64,000 nucleotides of DNA, taken from Streptomyces sp. A0958 (GTDB taxonomy: Bacteria > Actinomycetota > Actinomycetes > Streptomycetales > Streptomycetaceae). The position numbers and the translations under genes are program-made. The notes under the pieces are model-generated. The model was not told the origin of the DNA. It saw only the letters and a program-made list of their open reading frames with translations, and did not search any database. Positions 9,898 to 19,697 of this stretch are shown one piece after another. Numbering within the stretch: position 1 is the stretch's first letter; every line of letters begins with the position of its first letter. The stretch spans positions 124,001-188,000 of the forward strand of contig NZ_SSBK01000004.1 of NCBI RefSeq assembly GCF_004795035.1, written 5' to 3'.

Positions 9898-12800
9898 ATG
9901 AGAACGCGACGATGGAGATGGCGGGTCCTTTCCGCGACCGTCTCCACCAGCCTGATGATGGTCGCCTGGCCGGCGCTGAACGCCTCGGCCGCCGCCGGCC
10001 CGAACATCGCCGCAGGCCACCGGGCGGCCGCGAGCAGTGGGAAGTCCGCCGGGAACATCGCCGACGGACAGCAGTCGACCTACTGGGAGGGGTCCGGCAC
10101 CTCCCTGCCCCAGTGGGTGCAGAGCGACCTGGGCAAGGTCACCCGCATCGACCAGGTCACGCTGAAGCTGCCCGCCGACTGGGCGACCCGCCGCCAGACG
10201 CTCTCCCTCCAGGGCAGCATCGACGGCACCAGCTTCTCCACGCTGAAGACCTCCGCCGCCTACACCTTCGCGCCGGGCGACTCAAACAAGGTCACCATCA
10301 GCTTCCCGGCCACCCAGGCCCGGTTCGTACGGGCCGACATCACCGCGAACACCGCGTCCAAGAACGGACAGCTGGCCGAGCTGGAGGTCCGGGCGGCGGC
10401 GGAGTCCTCGGTGAACCTCGCCGCCGGGCGCACGCTCACGGCCAGCAGCTACACCCAGACCTACATCGCCGCCAACGCCAACGACGGCAACCCGGCCAGC
10501 TACTGGGAGAGCCGCAACAACGAACTGCCGCAGTGGATCCAGGCCGACCTCGGCTCGTCCGTACGGGTCGACCGCCTGGTGCTGCGCCTGCCGGACGGCT
10601 GGGAGACCCGCAGCCAGACGCTGAAGATCCAGGGCAGCACCAACGGCTCGGACTTCACCGACCTGACGCAGTCCAAGGCGTACACCTTCAGCCCCACGGC
10701 CGGCGAGACGGCGACGATCACCTTCGACGCCACGACCACCCGCTACGTGCGCGTCCTGATCAGCGCCAACACCGTCCAGCCCGGCGCCCAGCTCTCCGAG
10801 CTGGAGATCTACGGCCCCGCGTCCGGTGACACCCAGGCGCCGAGCGCGCCGACGCAGCTGGCGTACACCGAACCGGCCACCGGACAGATCCGGCTGACCT
10901 GGAAGCCGTCGAGGGACGACACCGCCGTCACCGGCTACGACATCTACGCCGACAACACCCTGCTGACCAGCGTGGCCGGTGACGTCACCAGCTACACCGA
11001 CACCCAGCCCGCCGGCACCACCGTGTCGTACTACGTCCGGGCCAAGGACGCGGCGGGCAACGTCTCGGGCAACAGCAACACCGTGACCCGCAGCGGAAGC
11101 ACCGGCGACACCCAGGCGCCCACCGCACCGGCGAACCTGACCTTCACCGAGCCGGCCTCCGGGCAGATCAAGCTGGCCTGGCAGGCATCCACCGACAACA
11201 AGGCCGTCACCGGCTACGACATCTACGCCAACAACGTGCTGCGCAAGAGCGTCGCGGGCGATGTCACCACCTACACCGACACCCAGCCCGCCGGCACCAC
11301 CGTGTCGTACTACGTCCGGGCCAAGGACGCGGCGGGCAACGTCTCGGGCAACAGCAACACCGTCACCCGCAACGGCAGCACCGGCGCGGCCTCCAACCTC
11401 GCCGTCGGCAAGCCCATCGCCGCCTCCTCCGTGGTCCACACGTTCGTCGCGGAGAACGCCAACGACAACCAGCTCTCCACCTACTGGGAGGGTGCCGGCG
11501 GCAGCTACCCCAACACCCTCACGGTGAAGCTGGGCGCCAACGCCGACACCCAGAGCGTCGTCGTCAAGCTCAACCCGGACAGCAGCTGGGGGGCCAGGAC
11601 CCAGAACATCCAGGTCCTCGGCCGTGAGCAGAGCGCCTCGTCCTTCACCAGCCTGGCCGCGGCCAAGGACTACATGTTCAGCCCCGGCAGCGGCAACGCG
11701 GTGACCATCCCGGTCGACGCCAGGGTCGCCGACGTCCAGCTGAAGTTCACCTCCAACACCGGCGCGCCCGCCGGCCAGGTCGCGGAGTTCCAGGTGCTGG
11801 GCGCCCCCGCCCCCAACCCGAACCTCCAGGTCAGCGCCCTGACGGCGAACCCGGCCGCACCGGTCGAGTCGGACCGGGTCACGCTCACCGCGACAGTGCG
11901 CAACACCGGCGCCCTCGCCGCTCCGGCCGGCAAGCTCGAATTCCGGCTCGGCGGCTCCAAGGTCGCCACCGCCTCCGTGGGCACGCTCGCCGCCGGGGCC
12001 TCCACCCAGGTCAGCGCCGACATCGGGGCGCTCGACGCGGGCACGTACACCCTCAGTGCCGTGGCCGACCCGGACAACGAGATCATCGAGCAGAACGAGA
12101 CCGACAACACCTACACCAGCTCGACCGCGCTCGTCGTCAAGCCGGTCGCCAGCTCCGACCTGGTGCTCTCGGCGGTCACCACCTCACCGTCCGCCCCGGC
12201 CGAGGGCGACAACGTCACCTTCTCCGTCGCCATCAAGAACCAGGGCACGGTCGCGTCCGCCTCGGGCGGCCACGCCGTCACCCTGACCCTGCTCGACTCC
12301 AAGGGCGCCACGGTGAAGACCCTCACCGGCAGCTACAACGGCGCGATAGCCGCGGGTGCCACGAGCGCCCCGGTGAACCTGGGCTCGTGGACGGCGGCCA
12401 ACGGCTCGTACACCGTGAAGACGGTGATCGCGGACGACGCCAACGAACTCCCGGTCAAGCGCGAGAACAACACAGCCAGCAGCTCGTTCTTCGTCGGGCG
12501 CGGTGCCAACATGCCGTACGACACCTACGAGGCGGAGGACGCGGTCACCGGCGGCGGAGCGAAGGTCGTCGGGCCGAACCGGACCGTCGGCGACATCGCG
12601 GGCGAGGCCTCGGGCCGCAAGGCGGTCACGCTCAACGACACCGGCAACTACGTCGAGTTCACCACGAGGGCCAGCACCAACACCCTGGTGACCCGCTACT
12701 CCATCCCGGACTCCGCGGGCGGCGGCGGCATCGACTCCAAGCTGAACATCTATGTCGACGGCACCTTCCTCAAGGCCATCGACCTCACCTCGAAGTACGC

Positions 12801-14178
12801 GTGGCTGTACGGCGCCGAGACCGGCCCCGGAAACTCCCCGGGCGCGGGCTCGCCGCGGCACATCTACGACGAGGCGAACGTGATGCTGGGCCGGACCGTC
12901 CCGGCGGGCAGCAAGATCCGGCTCCAGAAGGACGCGGCCAACACCAGCACCTACGCGATCGACTTCGTCGGCCTGGAGCAGGCCACACAGATCGCCAACC
13001 CGGACCCGGCCGCCTACACCGTCCCCACCGGCTTCACCCACCAGGACGTCCAGAACGCCCTGGACAGGGTGCGGATGGACACCACGGGCAAGCTGGTGGG
13101 CGTCTACCTGCCGGCCGGCGACTACGAGACCGCGAGCAAGTTCCAGGTCTACGGCAAGGCCGTCAAGGTCATCGGGGCGGGGCCCTGGTACACCAGGTTC
13201 CACGCGCCCTCGACGCAGGAGAACACCGACATCGGCTTCCGGGCCGAGGCCAGTGCCAAGGGCTCGACGTTCGCGAACTTCGCGTACTTCGGGAACTACA
13301 CCTCGCGCATCGACGGACCGGGCAAGGTGTTCGACTTCTCCAACGTCTCCGACATGGTCATCGACAACATCTGGAACGAGCACACGGTGTGCCTCTACTG
13401 GGGTGCCAACACCGACAGCATCACCATCAAGAACTCCCGCATCCGTGACACGTTCGCCGACGGCATCAACATGACCAACGGCTCGACCGACAACCACGTC
13501 GTCAACAACGAGTCGCGGTCCACCGGAGACGACAGCTTCGCGCTGTTCTCGGCGATCGACTCCGGTGGCTCGGACATGAAGAACAACGTCTACGAGAACC
13601 TCACCTCGCTGCTGACCTGGCGCGCGGCCGGTGTCGCCGTCTACGGCGGCTACGACAACACCTTCCGCAACATCCGCATCGCGGACACCCTGGTCTACTC
13701 CGGGATCACCGTCAGCTCGCTGGACTTCGGCTACCCGATGAACGGCTTCGGGACCACTCCGACGACGATCGAGAACGTCTCCGTGGTCCGCTCCGGCGGT
13801 CATTTCTGGGGGACGCAGACTTTCCCCGGGATCTGGCTGTTCTCCGCCTCCAAGGTCTTCCAGGGCATCCGGATCAACCACGTCGACATCGTCGACCCGA
13901 CGTACAGCGGCATCATGTTCCAGACCAACTACGTGGGAGGCCAGCCGCAGTTCCCGATCAAGGACACGGTCCTGACCGACATCTCCATCTCCGGCGCCCG
14001 CAAGAGCGGTGACGCCTTCGACGCCAAGTCCGGCTTCGGACTGTGGGCCAACGAGATGCCCGAGTCCGGCCAGGGGCCCGCCGTCGGCGAGGTCACCTTC
14101 AACGGCCTCAAGCTCAGCGGCAACGCCCAGGACGTGAAGAACACGACGTCCACCATGAAGATCAACATCAACCCGTAA
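9898..14178 (+). CDS. Secreted multimodular GH87 alpha-1,3-glucanase (mutanase/mycodextranase type)
   Basis: 1426 residues. A signal peptide (~1-32, ending NASAAA) is followed by discoidin/F5-8C-like domains (~34-165 and ~170-305), two nearly identical fibronectin type III modules (~310-493), a third discoidin-like domain (~497-640), two CARDB-like modules (~645-865), a CBM6/35-like module (~873-1035; TYEAEDAV, GEASGRKAV) and a C-terminal parallel beta-helix (~1036-1426). The helix has ADGIN (D1188) and TGDD (D1211, D1212). The 23-residue and 1-residue spacings match the three catalytic aspartates I recall for GH87 alpha-1,3-glucanases. The predicted role is extracellular hydrolysis of alpha-1,3- (or mixed 1,3/1,4-) glucan, as in fungal walls or dental plaque. 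An importer and an alpha-glucosidase follow downstream. Confidence 0.88.
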   Translation: MRTRRWRWRVLSATVSTSLMMVAWPALNASAAAGPNIAAGHRAAASSGKSAGNIADGQQSTYWEGSGTSLPQWVQSDLGKVTRIDQVTLKLPADWATRRQTLSLQGSIDGTSFSTLKTSAAYTFAPGDSNKVTISFPATQARFVRADITANTASKNGQLAELEVRAAAESSVNLAAGRTLTASSYTQTYIAANANDGNPASYWESRNNELPQWIQADLGSSVRVDRLVLRLPDGWETRSQTLKIQGSTNGSDFTDLTQSKAYTFSPTAGETATITFDATTTRYVRVLISANTVQPGAQLSELEIYGPASGDTQAPSAPTQLAYTEPATGQIRLTWKPSRDDTAVTGYDIYADNTLLTSVAGDVTSYTDTQPAGTTVSYYVRAKDAAGNVSGNSNTVTRSGSTGDTQAPTAPANLTFTEPASGQIKLAWQASTDNKAVTGYDIYANNVLRKSVAGDVTTYTDTQPAGTTVSYYVRAKDAAGNVSGNSNTVTRNGSTGAASNLAVGKPIAASSVVHTFVAENANDNQLSTYWEGAGGSYPNTLTVKLGANADTQSVVVKLNPDSSWGARTQNIQVLGREQSASSFTSLAAAKDYMFSPGSGNAVTIPVDARVADVQLKFTSNTGAPAGQVAEFQVLGAPAPNPNLQVSALTANPAAPVESDRVTLTATVRNTGALAAPAGKLEFRLGGSKVATASVGTLAAGASTQVSADIGALDAGTYTLSAVADPDNEIIEQNETDNTYTSSTALVVKPVASSDLVLSAVTTSPSAPAEGDNVTFSVAIKNQGTVASASGGHAVTLTLLDSKGATVKTLTGSYNGAIAAGATSAPVNLGSWTAANGSYTVKTVIADDANELPVKRENNTASSSFFVGRGANMPYDTYEAEDAVTGGGAKVVGPNRTVGDIAGEASGRKAVTLNDTGNYVEFTTRASTNTLVTRYSIPDSAGGGGIDSKLNIYVDGTFLKAIDLTSKYAWLYGAETGPGNSPGAGSPRHIYDEANVMLGRTVPAGSKIRLQKDAANTSTYAIDFVGLEQATQIANPDPAAYTVPTGFTHQDVQNALDRVRMDTTGKLVGVYLPAGDYETASKFQVYGKAVKVIGAGPWYTRFHAPSTQENTDIGFRAEASAKGSTFANFAYFGNYTSRIDGPGKVFDFSNVSDMVIDNIWNEHTVCLYWGANTDSITIKNSRIRDTFADGINMTNGSTDNHVVNNESRSTGDDSFALFSAIDSGGSDMKNNVYENLTSLLTWRAAGVAVYGGYDNTFRNIRIADTLVYSGITVSSLDFGYPMNGFGTTPTTIENVSVVRSGGHFWGTQTFPGIWLFSASKVFQGIRINHVDIVDPTYSGIMFQTNYVGGQPQFPIKDTVLTDISISGARKSGDAFDAKSGFGLWANEMPESGQGPAVGEVTFNGLKLSGNAQDVKNTTSTMKININP
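10992..11363 (+). repeat. Direct repeat inside the glucanase gene (fibronectin III modules)
   Basis: Bases 10992-11084 and 11271-11363 are identical over 93 bp, exactly one 279-bp (93-residue) module apart. The rest of the two modules is more diverged, so this stretch has been recently duplicated or kept alike by gene conversion. Confidence 0.85.
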
Positions 14179-14196
14179 CAAGCACCGCATACAGGG

Positions 14197-14222
14197 GCGC
14201 CGTCCGGTCCGCCGGGCGGCGC
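14197..14222 (+). terminator. Hairpin after the glucanase gene
   Basis: An 11-bp stem with one G-U pair (14197-14207 with 14212-14222) and a 4-base loop, 18 bp after the stop. It may separate or attenuate transcription before the transporter genes. Confidence 0.5.
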
Positions 14223-14392
14223 TCCGTGCTGCGCGCACGCGGAATCCCGCATGCCGCGTGCGGAGGACTGTCAAACTTTTACGAAAACTGCGCGAGATAT
14301 TGCGTTCACATGTCGACGCTGGTTGAGTGTGCCTCGCCCCGGCAGTCAGTCGGCCGAGGGCCATCCACGCTCATGCCCAAAGGGGACCATCG

Positions 14393-15817
14393 ATGAGAAG
14401 TGCTGGGTTGCGCCGCACACGCCGTATCAGCCGTGTTTCCGCGGCTGCCCTTGTCACCGCACTTGCCCTGACCTCGCTCGCGTCCTGCGGCACGAGCAGC
14501 AGCAAGGACGACGACTCGAGCAGTTCCTCCAAGGGGTCGTCCGACCCTGCGGCTCCGCTGGACCCGAAGACGAAGGTGACGATCTCGATCGACTGCATGC
14601 CGCCGGCGGCCAAGGCCGCGGAGCTGCGCGAGTGGAACGAGGACATCAAGACGTTCAACGAGAAGTACCCGAACGTCAAGATCAACGGGAAGTCGACCCC
14701 GGGCCAGTGCAACGAGCCCCCCCGCTTCACCGCCATGCTCAAGGGGAAGTCGCAGCCCGACGTCTTCTACGCGTACTTCAGCGACCTCCAGCAGGTCCTG
14801 GACAACGACGGGGCCGAGGACATCTCCGCGTACGTCACCGACAAGACGGTGCCCGCGCTGAAGGACATCCAGCCCCAGGTCGTCGACGTGGCCCGCAAGG
14901 ACGGCAAGCTCTACGGCCTGCCGACCAGCAACTACACCATGGGCCTGATGATCAACCGGAAGCTGTTCACCCAGGCCGGTCTCGACCCGAACAAGCCCCC
15001 GGCCACCTGGGACGAGGTCCGGGCCGCCGCCAAGAAGATCGCAGGCCTGGGCAAGGGCATCTCCGGCTACGGCGAGTACAGCGCCGGCAACAACGGCGGC
15101 TGGCACTTCGCCGCCACCCAGTTCGGCCTCGGCGGTGACATCGTCGACGCCTCCGGCAAGAAGGCGGCCTTCAACAACGCCACCGGCAAGCAGGTCCTCC
15201 AGCAGCTGCACGACATGCGCTGGGAGGACGACAGCATGGGCAAGACCCAGCTGCTCAAGTGGGGCGACCTCCAGAAGCAGATAGCCAGCGACAAGCTGGG
15301 CATGTTCCTCGCCGCCCCCGACGACATCGCCTACATGGTGCAGCAGCTCGGCGCCACGTACGAGACCTTCGGCCTGGGCCCGATCCCCGGCGCCAAGGGC
15401 ACCCTCTTCGGCGGCAACAACTACCTGATCAAGAAGGGCAGCTCGCCCGACCAGATCAAGGCCGCCATCGCCTGGCTCAACTTCAAGAACCTCACCCCCG
15501 GCAAGGGCCAGTTCGACTGGGCCCGCACCAAGGCCGACAAGCTCCCCGTCGGCCTCCCGCAGCCGAACTTCTTCCTCGGTGAGAGCAAGACCAAGGACGA
15601 CGCGTCCCGCACCGAGAACGCGACGATGCCCGTCGAGAACTTCAAGGCCTTCATGGACAACCCCGTCCCCGGCAAGGCCGAGCCGCCGAAGGCCCAGGAG
15701 ATCTACAAGATCCTCGACAACGCCATGTCCGGCGTCCTGACCAACAAGAACGCGGACGTCGACAAGCTGCTCTCCAACGCCGAGCAGCAGGTCAACCAGG
15801 TTCTGGCGAACCAGTAA
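14393..15817 (+). CDS. Sugar ABC transporter, substrate-binding lipoprotein
   Basis: 474 residues. The arginine-rich start (RRTRRISRV), hydrophobic stretch and lipobox LASC place the lipidated cysteine at residue 32, followed by a serine/aspartate-rich linker. The rest is a type-I extracellular solute-binding fold of the MalE/UgpB class (VTISIDCMPP, YFSDLQQVLDN, LMINRKLFTQAGLDPNKPP). It should deliver oligosaccharides to the two permeases encoded next. The AT-richer leader before it (14270-14320) probably contains the promoter. Given the GH87 enzyme upstream, nigero- or malto-oligosaccharides are likely ligands; this is inference from context. Confidence 0.92.
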   Translation: MRSAGLRRTRRISRVSAAALVTALALTSLASCGTSSSKDDDSSSSSKGSSDPAAPLDPKTKVTISIDCMPPAAKAAELREWNEDIKTFNEKYPNVKINGKSTPGQCNEPPRFTAMLKGKSQPDVFYAYFSDLQQVLDNDGAEDISAYVTDKTVPALKDIQPQVVDVARKDGKLYGLPTSNYTMGLMINRKLFTQAGLDPNKPPATWDEVRAAAKKIAGLGKGISGYGEYSAGNNGGWHFAATQFGLGGDIVDASGKKAAFNNATGKQVLQQLHDMRWEDDSMGKTQLLKWGDLQKQIASDKLGMFLAAPDDIAYMVQQLGATYETFGLGPIPGAKGTLFGGNNYLIKKGSSPDQIKAAIAWLNFKNLTPGKGQFDWARTKADKLPVGLPQPNFFLGESKTKDDASRTENATMPVENFKAFMDNPVPGKAEPPKAQEIYKILDNAMSGVLTNKNADVDKLLSNAEQQVNQVLANQ

Positions 15818-15824
15818 CGGACGC

Positions 15825-15855
15825 GCGGGGCCGGGTCACGCGGACCCGGCCCCGC
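15825..15855 (+). terminator. Intra-operon hairpin after the binding-protein gene
   Basis: A perfect 13-bp stem (GCGGGGCCGGGTC with its complement) and a 5-base loop between the binding-protein and permease genes. Such hairpins commonly hold back read-through or protect the upstream mRNA, so that more binding protein than permease is made. Confidence 0.6.
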
Positions 15856-15910
15856 ATCCGCACCCCGTCCGCGTACTGCGCTCGACGTTCACCGGCACCG
15901 AGGAGACACC

Positions 15911-16870
15911 ATGTCGGCCCCTACCCTGTCCTCCCGCAAGGCGACCGGGCCTCGCCCAGGACACCCAGGCCCCGCACGCCGGGACTCCGCCCGCGAGGAG
16001 TTCCTGCGCGCCGTGCGCCGCAACATCTCAGCCCACGGCTTCCTCATCGGAGCGGTCCTCTGCTTCACGCTCTTCTCCTGGTATCCGATGGTCCGGGAAT
16101 TCATCCTGGCCTTCCAGAAGAACGAGGACGGCACCACCACCTGGGCCGGCTGGTCCAACCTGACGTACGTCTTCAACGACCCGGCCTTCTGGCAGGCCTG
16201 GCGCAACACCCTTCTGTTCACCGTCCTCGCGCTGCTGCTCGGCTTCGTCGTGCCCTTCGTCGTCGCCGTCGTGCTCAACGAGTTCCGGCACGGACAGGGC
16301 TACCTGCGGCTCCTGGTCTACCTCCCCGTGATGCTGCCGCCGGTCGCCTCGGTGCTGCTCTTCAAGTACTTCTACGACCCCGGCTACGGCCTGTTCAACC
16401 GCATCCTGGCCATCTTCCACCTGCCCGAACAGCAGTGGCTCCAGGACACCAGCACCTCGATGCTCTCCGTCGTCATCGCGGCGACCTGGATGAACATGGG
16501 CGGCGCCACCCTCATCTACCTCGCCGCCCTCCAGGGCATCCCGGGCGAGCTGTACGAGGCGGCCGAACTCGACGGAGCGGGGCTGCTGCGCAAGATCTGG
16601 CACGTCACCATCCCGCAGACCCGGCTCATCCTCTCGCTCCTGCTGCTCATGCAGATCATCGCGACGATGCAGGTCTTCACCGAACCGTTCCTGCTCACCA
16701 ACGGCGCCGGCCCCGAGGGCTCCACCACCACCGTCGTCTACCTCATCTACCAGTACGCCTTCAACTTCAACAACTACGGCAGCGCGGCGGCACTCGGCCT
16801 CGTCCTGCTCGTCGTCCTCGCGGGCTTCTCCGCGGTGTACGTACGACTGAGCCGCAGCAGCGAAGACTAG
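15911..16870 (+). CDS. Sugar ABC transporter permease (MalF type)
   Basis: 319 residues with a basic cytoplasmic N-terminus and six hydrophobic segments (about 45-65, 105-130, 140-160, 180-205, 235-255, 290-310). The EAA loop that contacts the ATPase is EAAELDGAGLLRKIWHVTIP near residue 218. GAGGAGA lies before the ATG. It pairs with the next gene. No ATPase is encoded nearby; streptomycetes typically supply one shared ATPase (MsiK) to such importers. Confidence 0.93.
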   Translation: MSAPTLSSRKATGPRPGHPGPARRDSAREEFLRAVRRNISAHGFLIGAVLCFTLFSWYPMVREFILAFQKNEDGTTTWAGWSNLTYVFNDPAFWQAWRNTLLFTVLALLLGFVVPFVVAVVLNEFRHGQGYLRLLVYLPVMLPPVASVLLFKYFYDPGYGLFNRILAIFHLPEQQWLQDTSTSMLSVVIAATWMNMGGATLIYLAALQGIPGELYEAAELDGAGLLRKIWHVTIPQTRLILSLLLLMQIIATMQVFTEPFLLTNGAGPEGSTTTVVYLIYQYAFNFNNYGSAAALGLVLLVVLAGFSAVYVRLSRSSED

Positions 16871-16885
16871 GACGGGAGCACGACC

Positions 16886-17845
16886 ATGGCATCGAACACG
16901 CTTGTCTCCCGGCGCGGGAGCACCGCACGCAAGTCCGCACGGCGCAGGACCGAGATCACCGCCGAGCGCGGCCGCCAGCGCACCCTGATCTCGCCGGCGC
17001 AGCTCGGCAGATCCCGCGGCAAAGCCCTCTACTGGATCGTCTTCGCCCTGGTGGTGATCCTGTTCACGGTGGTCTTCCTCGGCCCCCTGTACTGGATGGT
17101 CACCGGTGGCCTCAAGACCACCCAGGAAGTGGTGCAGAGCCCGCCCACCGCCTTCCCCAGCTCCATCCACACCGAGAACTACAAACAGGCCTGGACCGTG
17201 ATGGACCTGTCCAAGCTGCTCTTCAACACCCTGTACTACGCCTTCGGAGCGCTCGCCTTCCAGCTGATCTTCGACGTCGCCGCGGCCTACTCGCTGTCCA
17301 AGCTGCGGCCGGTGTTCGGCAAGGTCATCCTCGGCATGATGCTGGCCACCCTGATGATCCCCGCCACCGTGCTCGTCGTCCCGCAGTACCTCACGATCCT
17401 GGACGTGCCCGTCTTCCAGCGGAACCTCGTCAACTCGCCCTGGGCGATCTGGCTGCCGTCGGTCACCAACGCCTTCAACATCTTCCTGCTGAAGCGGTTC
17501 TTCGACTCCATCCCGGGCGAACTCCTCGACGCCGCCGCCATGGACGGCGCCTCACCCCTGCGCACCCTGCGCTCGATCGTCCTGCCCATCTCCCGCCCGA
17601 TCCTCGGAGTCGTCTCCATCTTCGCCGTCGTCGGCGTGTGGAAGGACTTCCTCTGGCCGATGCTCACCCTGCCCGACCCGAGCAAGCAGACCCTCAACGT
17701 GGGCATCTACTCACTGGCCAGCGGCGTACCCGAGAACGTGCTCATCGCCGCCCTCACCATCGCGTCGATCCCGACGCTGCTCATCTTCCTGCTCTTCCAG
17801 CGCAACATCATGAGCGGTCTGACCGCGGGCGGCCTCAAGGGCTGA
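16886..17845 (+). CDS. Sugar ABC transporter permease (MalG type)
   Basis: 319 residues, six membrane segments after a long basic N-terminus. The EAA loop reads DAAAMDGASPLRTLRSIVLP near residue 213. It starts 15 bp after the MalF-type gene, so the two are co-transcribed and form the heterodimeric channel. The neighbouring binding protein and glucosidase indicate alpha-linked oligosaccharide uptake. Confidence 0.93.
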   Translation: MASNTLVSRRGSTARKSARRRTEITAERGRQRTLISPAQLGRSRGKALYWIVFALVVILFTVVFLGPLYWMVTGGLKTTQEVVQSPPTAFPSSIHTENYKQAWTVMDLSKLLFNTLYYAFGALAFQLIFDVAAAYSLSKLRPVFGKVILGMMLATLMIPATVLVVPQYLTILDVPVFQRNLVNSPWAIWLPSVTNAFNIFLLKRFFDSIPGELLDAAAMDGASPLRTLRSIVLPISRPILGVVSIFAVVGVWKDFLWPMLTLPDPSKQTLNVGIYSLASGVPENVLIAALTIASIPTLLIFLLFQRNIMSGLTAGGLKG

Positions 17846-17966
17846 CATCCGCCCCGGGGGCACGCCCCCAAGCCGCCTTCCCCTCAGCACTCCGCCGCCG
17901 GCCCTCCCATCCTGCCCCGCTTGCCGGGCCGGCGGCGGAGTACCACCTGCCCGAAAGGAACGCCAC

Positions 17967-19592
17967 GTGGCAGCCAACCGTCCGTCCGAGGCCACCGCAC
18001 ACTGGTGGCGCGACGCCGCCATCTACCAGATCTACCCACGCAGCTTCGCCGACGGCGACGGCGACGGCACCGGCGACCTGGCTGGGGTACGGGCCAAGCT
18101 GCCCTACCTCGTGGAACTGGGCGTGGACGCCCTCTGGTTCACCCCCTGGTACCTCTCGCCGCTGGCCGACGGCGGCTACGACGTGGCCGACTACCGCACG
18201 ATCGACCCCGCCTTCGGCACCCTCGCCGAAGCCGAGAAGCTGATCGCCGAGGCCCGCGAACTGGGCATCCGCACCATCATCGACATCGTGCCCAACCACG
18301 TCTCCGACCAGCACGCCTGGTTCCGCGCCGCCCTCGAAGCCGGCTCCGGCAGCCCCGAGCGCGACCTCTTCCACTTCCGCAAGGGACGCGGCGCGAACGG
18401 CGAGATCCCCCCCAACGACTGGGTCTCCGAATTCGGCGGCACCCCCTGGACCAGGCTGGAGGACGGTGAGTGGTACCTCCACCTCTTCGCCACCCAGCAG
18501 CCCGACCTCAACTGGGCCCACCCCGCGGTCCGCCAGGAGCACGAGGACGTGCTGCGGTTCTGGTTCGAACGGGGCGTCGCCGGCGTACGCATCGACTCCG
18601 CCGCCCTGCTCGCCAAGGACCCCGCACTGCCCGACTTCGTCATCGGCACCGACCCGCACCCCTTCGTGGACCGCGACGAACTCCACGACATCTACCGCTC
18701 CTGGCGCGCCATAGCCGACGAGTACGGCGGGGTCTTCGTCGGCGAGGTCTGGCTCCCCGACACCGAGCGGTTCGCCCGCTACCTGCGCCCCGACGAACTG
18801 CACACCGCCTTCAACTTCAACTTCCTGGCCTGCCCCTGGGAGGCCGGGCTGCTGCGGACCGCCATCGACGACACCCTCACCGAGCACGCCTCGGTCGGCG
18901 CTCCCGCCACCTGGGTGCTGTGCAACCACGACGTGACCCGGACCGTCACCCGCTACGGCCGCGCGGAGACCGGGTTCGACTTCGCCGCCAAGACCTTCGG
19001 CACCCCCACCGACCTGGTCCTCGGCACCCGCAGGGCCCGCGCCGCCGCCCTGCTCTCGCTCGCCCTGCCCGGCGCGGCCTACCTCTACCAGGGCGAGGAA
19101 CTCGGGCTGCCGGAGGCCGACATCCCGCTGGACCGCATCCAGGACCCGATGCACTTCCGCAAGAACGGCACCGACCCGGGCCGCGACGGCTGCCGCGTCC
19201 CGCTGCCCTGGGCGGCGAACGAACCGTACGCCGGATTCGGGGCCACCACGGACCCCTGGCTCCCGCAGCCGGACGGCTGGTCCGCGTACGCCGCTGACCT
19301 CCAGAGCCAGGACCCGGACTCGATGCTCAGCCTCTACCGCGAGGCCCTGCGGCTGCGGCGCACCGAGCCCGGCTTCGAGACCGCGGGGGAGCCCGGCATC
19401 CAGCGCCTGACCTGGCTGGACGCCGCGCCCGGGGTGCTCGCCTTCGCCCGGACCGGCGGACTCCTGTGCGTCGTCAACCTGGCCGCCGAGGCCGCGAGTC
19501 TGCCCCCGCACACCGCGGTGCTGCTCGCCAGCGGCCCGCTGGACGACACGGGACGCCTCCCGCAGGACACGGCGGTGTGGCTGCGCGCCTGA
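17967..19592 (+). CDS. GH13 alpha-glucosidase
   Basis: A 541-residue cytoplasmic enzyme of the GH13 oligo-1,6-glucosidase/alpha-glucosidase group. The four conserved regions are visible: DIVPNH near 110, GVRIDSAAL near 200 (nucleophile Asp), GEVWLPD near 258 (acid/base Glu) and NHDVTR near 320. The opening WWRDAAIYQIYPRSFADGDG is typical. The start is the GTG at 17967, preceded by GAAAGGA. It would hydrolyse imported alpha-oligosaccharides to glucose, which pgm and glycolysis can use. It is the last gene of the transporter operon, 121 bp after the permease. Exact linkage preference (1,3, 1,4 or 1,6) cannot be read from sequence alone. Confidence 0.92.
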   Translation: MAANRPSEATAHWWRDAAIYQIYPRSFADGDGDGTGDLAGVRAKLPYLVELGVDALWFTPWYLSPLADGGYDVADYRTIDPAFGTLAEAEKLIAEARELGIRTIIDIVPNHVSDQHAWFRAALEAGSGSPERDLFHFRKGRGANGEIPPNDWVSEFGGTPWTRLEDGEWYLHLFATQQPDLNWAHPAVRQEHEDVLRFWFERGVAGVRIDSAALLAKDPALPDFVIGTDPHPFVDRDELHDIYRSWRAIADEYGGVFVGEVWLPDTERFARYLRPDELHTAFNFNFLACPWEAGLLRTAIDDTLTEHASVGAPATWVLCNHDVTRTVTRYGRAETGFDFAAKTFGTPTDLVLGTRRARAAALLSLALPGAAYLYQGEELGLPEADIPLDRIQDPMHFRKNGTDPGRDGCRVPLPWAANEPYAGFGATTDPWLPQPDGWSAYAADLQSQDPDSMLSLYREALRLRRTEPGFETAGEPGIQRLTWLDAAPGVLAFARTGGLLCVVNLAAEAASLPPHTAVLLASGPLDDTGRLPQDTAVWLRA

Positions 19593-19697
19593 CGGCGCCA
19601 CCGCCGCACACCGGCGCACGGTCCCGGCCGCGTGGGAGCGCGACCGGGGCCGCGTGGCAGGTTCGCGGCCGACCGGGGGCTGCGGCACAGTGGGGAC

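Noticed and set aside
9533..9901. 122-codon open frame upstream of the glucanase gene
   Set aside because: No ribosome-binding site, poor third-position bias, no recognisable domain; it overlaps the operator and promoter region.
12184..14364. Long minus-strand open frame opposite the glucanase gene (and similar ones opposite most genes)
   Set aside because: In DNA of this composition antisense frames stay open by chance; the translation is repetitive in Val, Gly, Arg and Asp and has no domain.
19633..19641. TGGGAGCGC, half of a CebR box, after the GH13 gene
   Set aside because: The other half does not continue the palindrome (only 9 of 14 bases fit) and it lies between two genes with no clear promoter.
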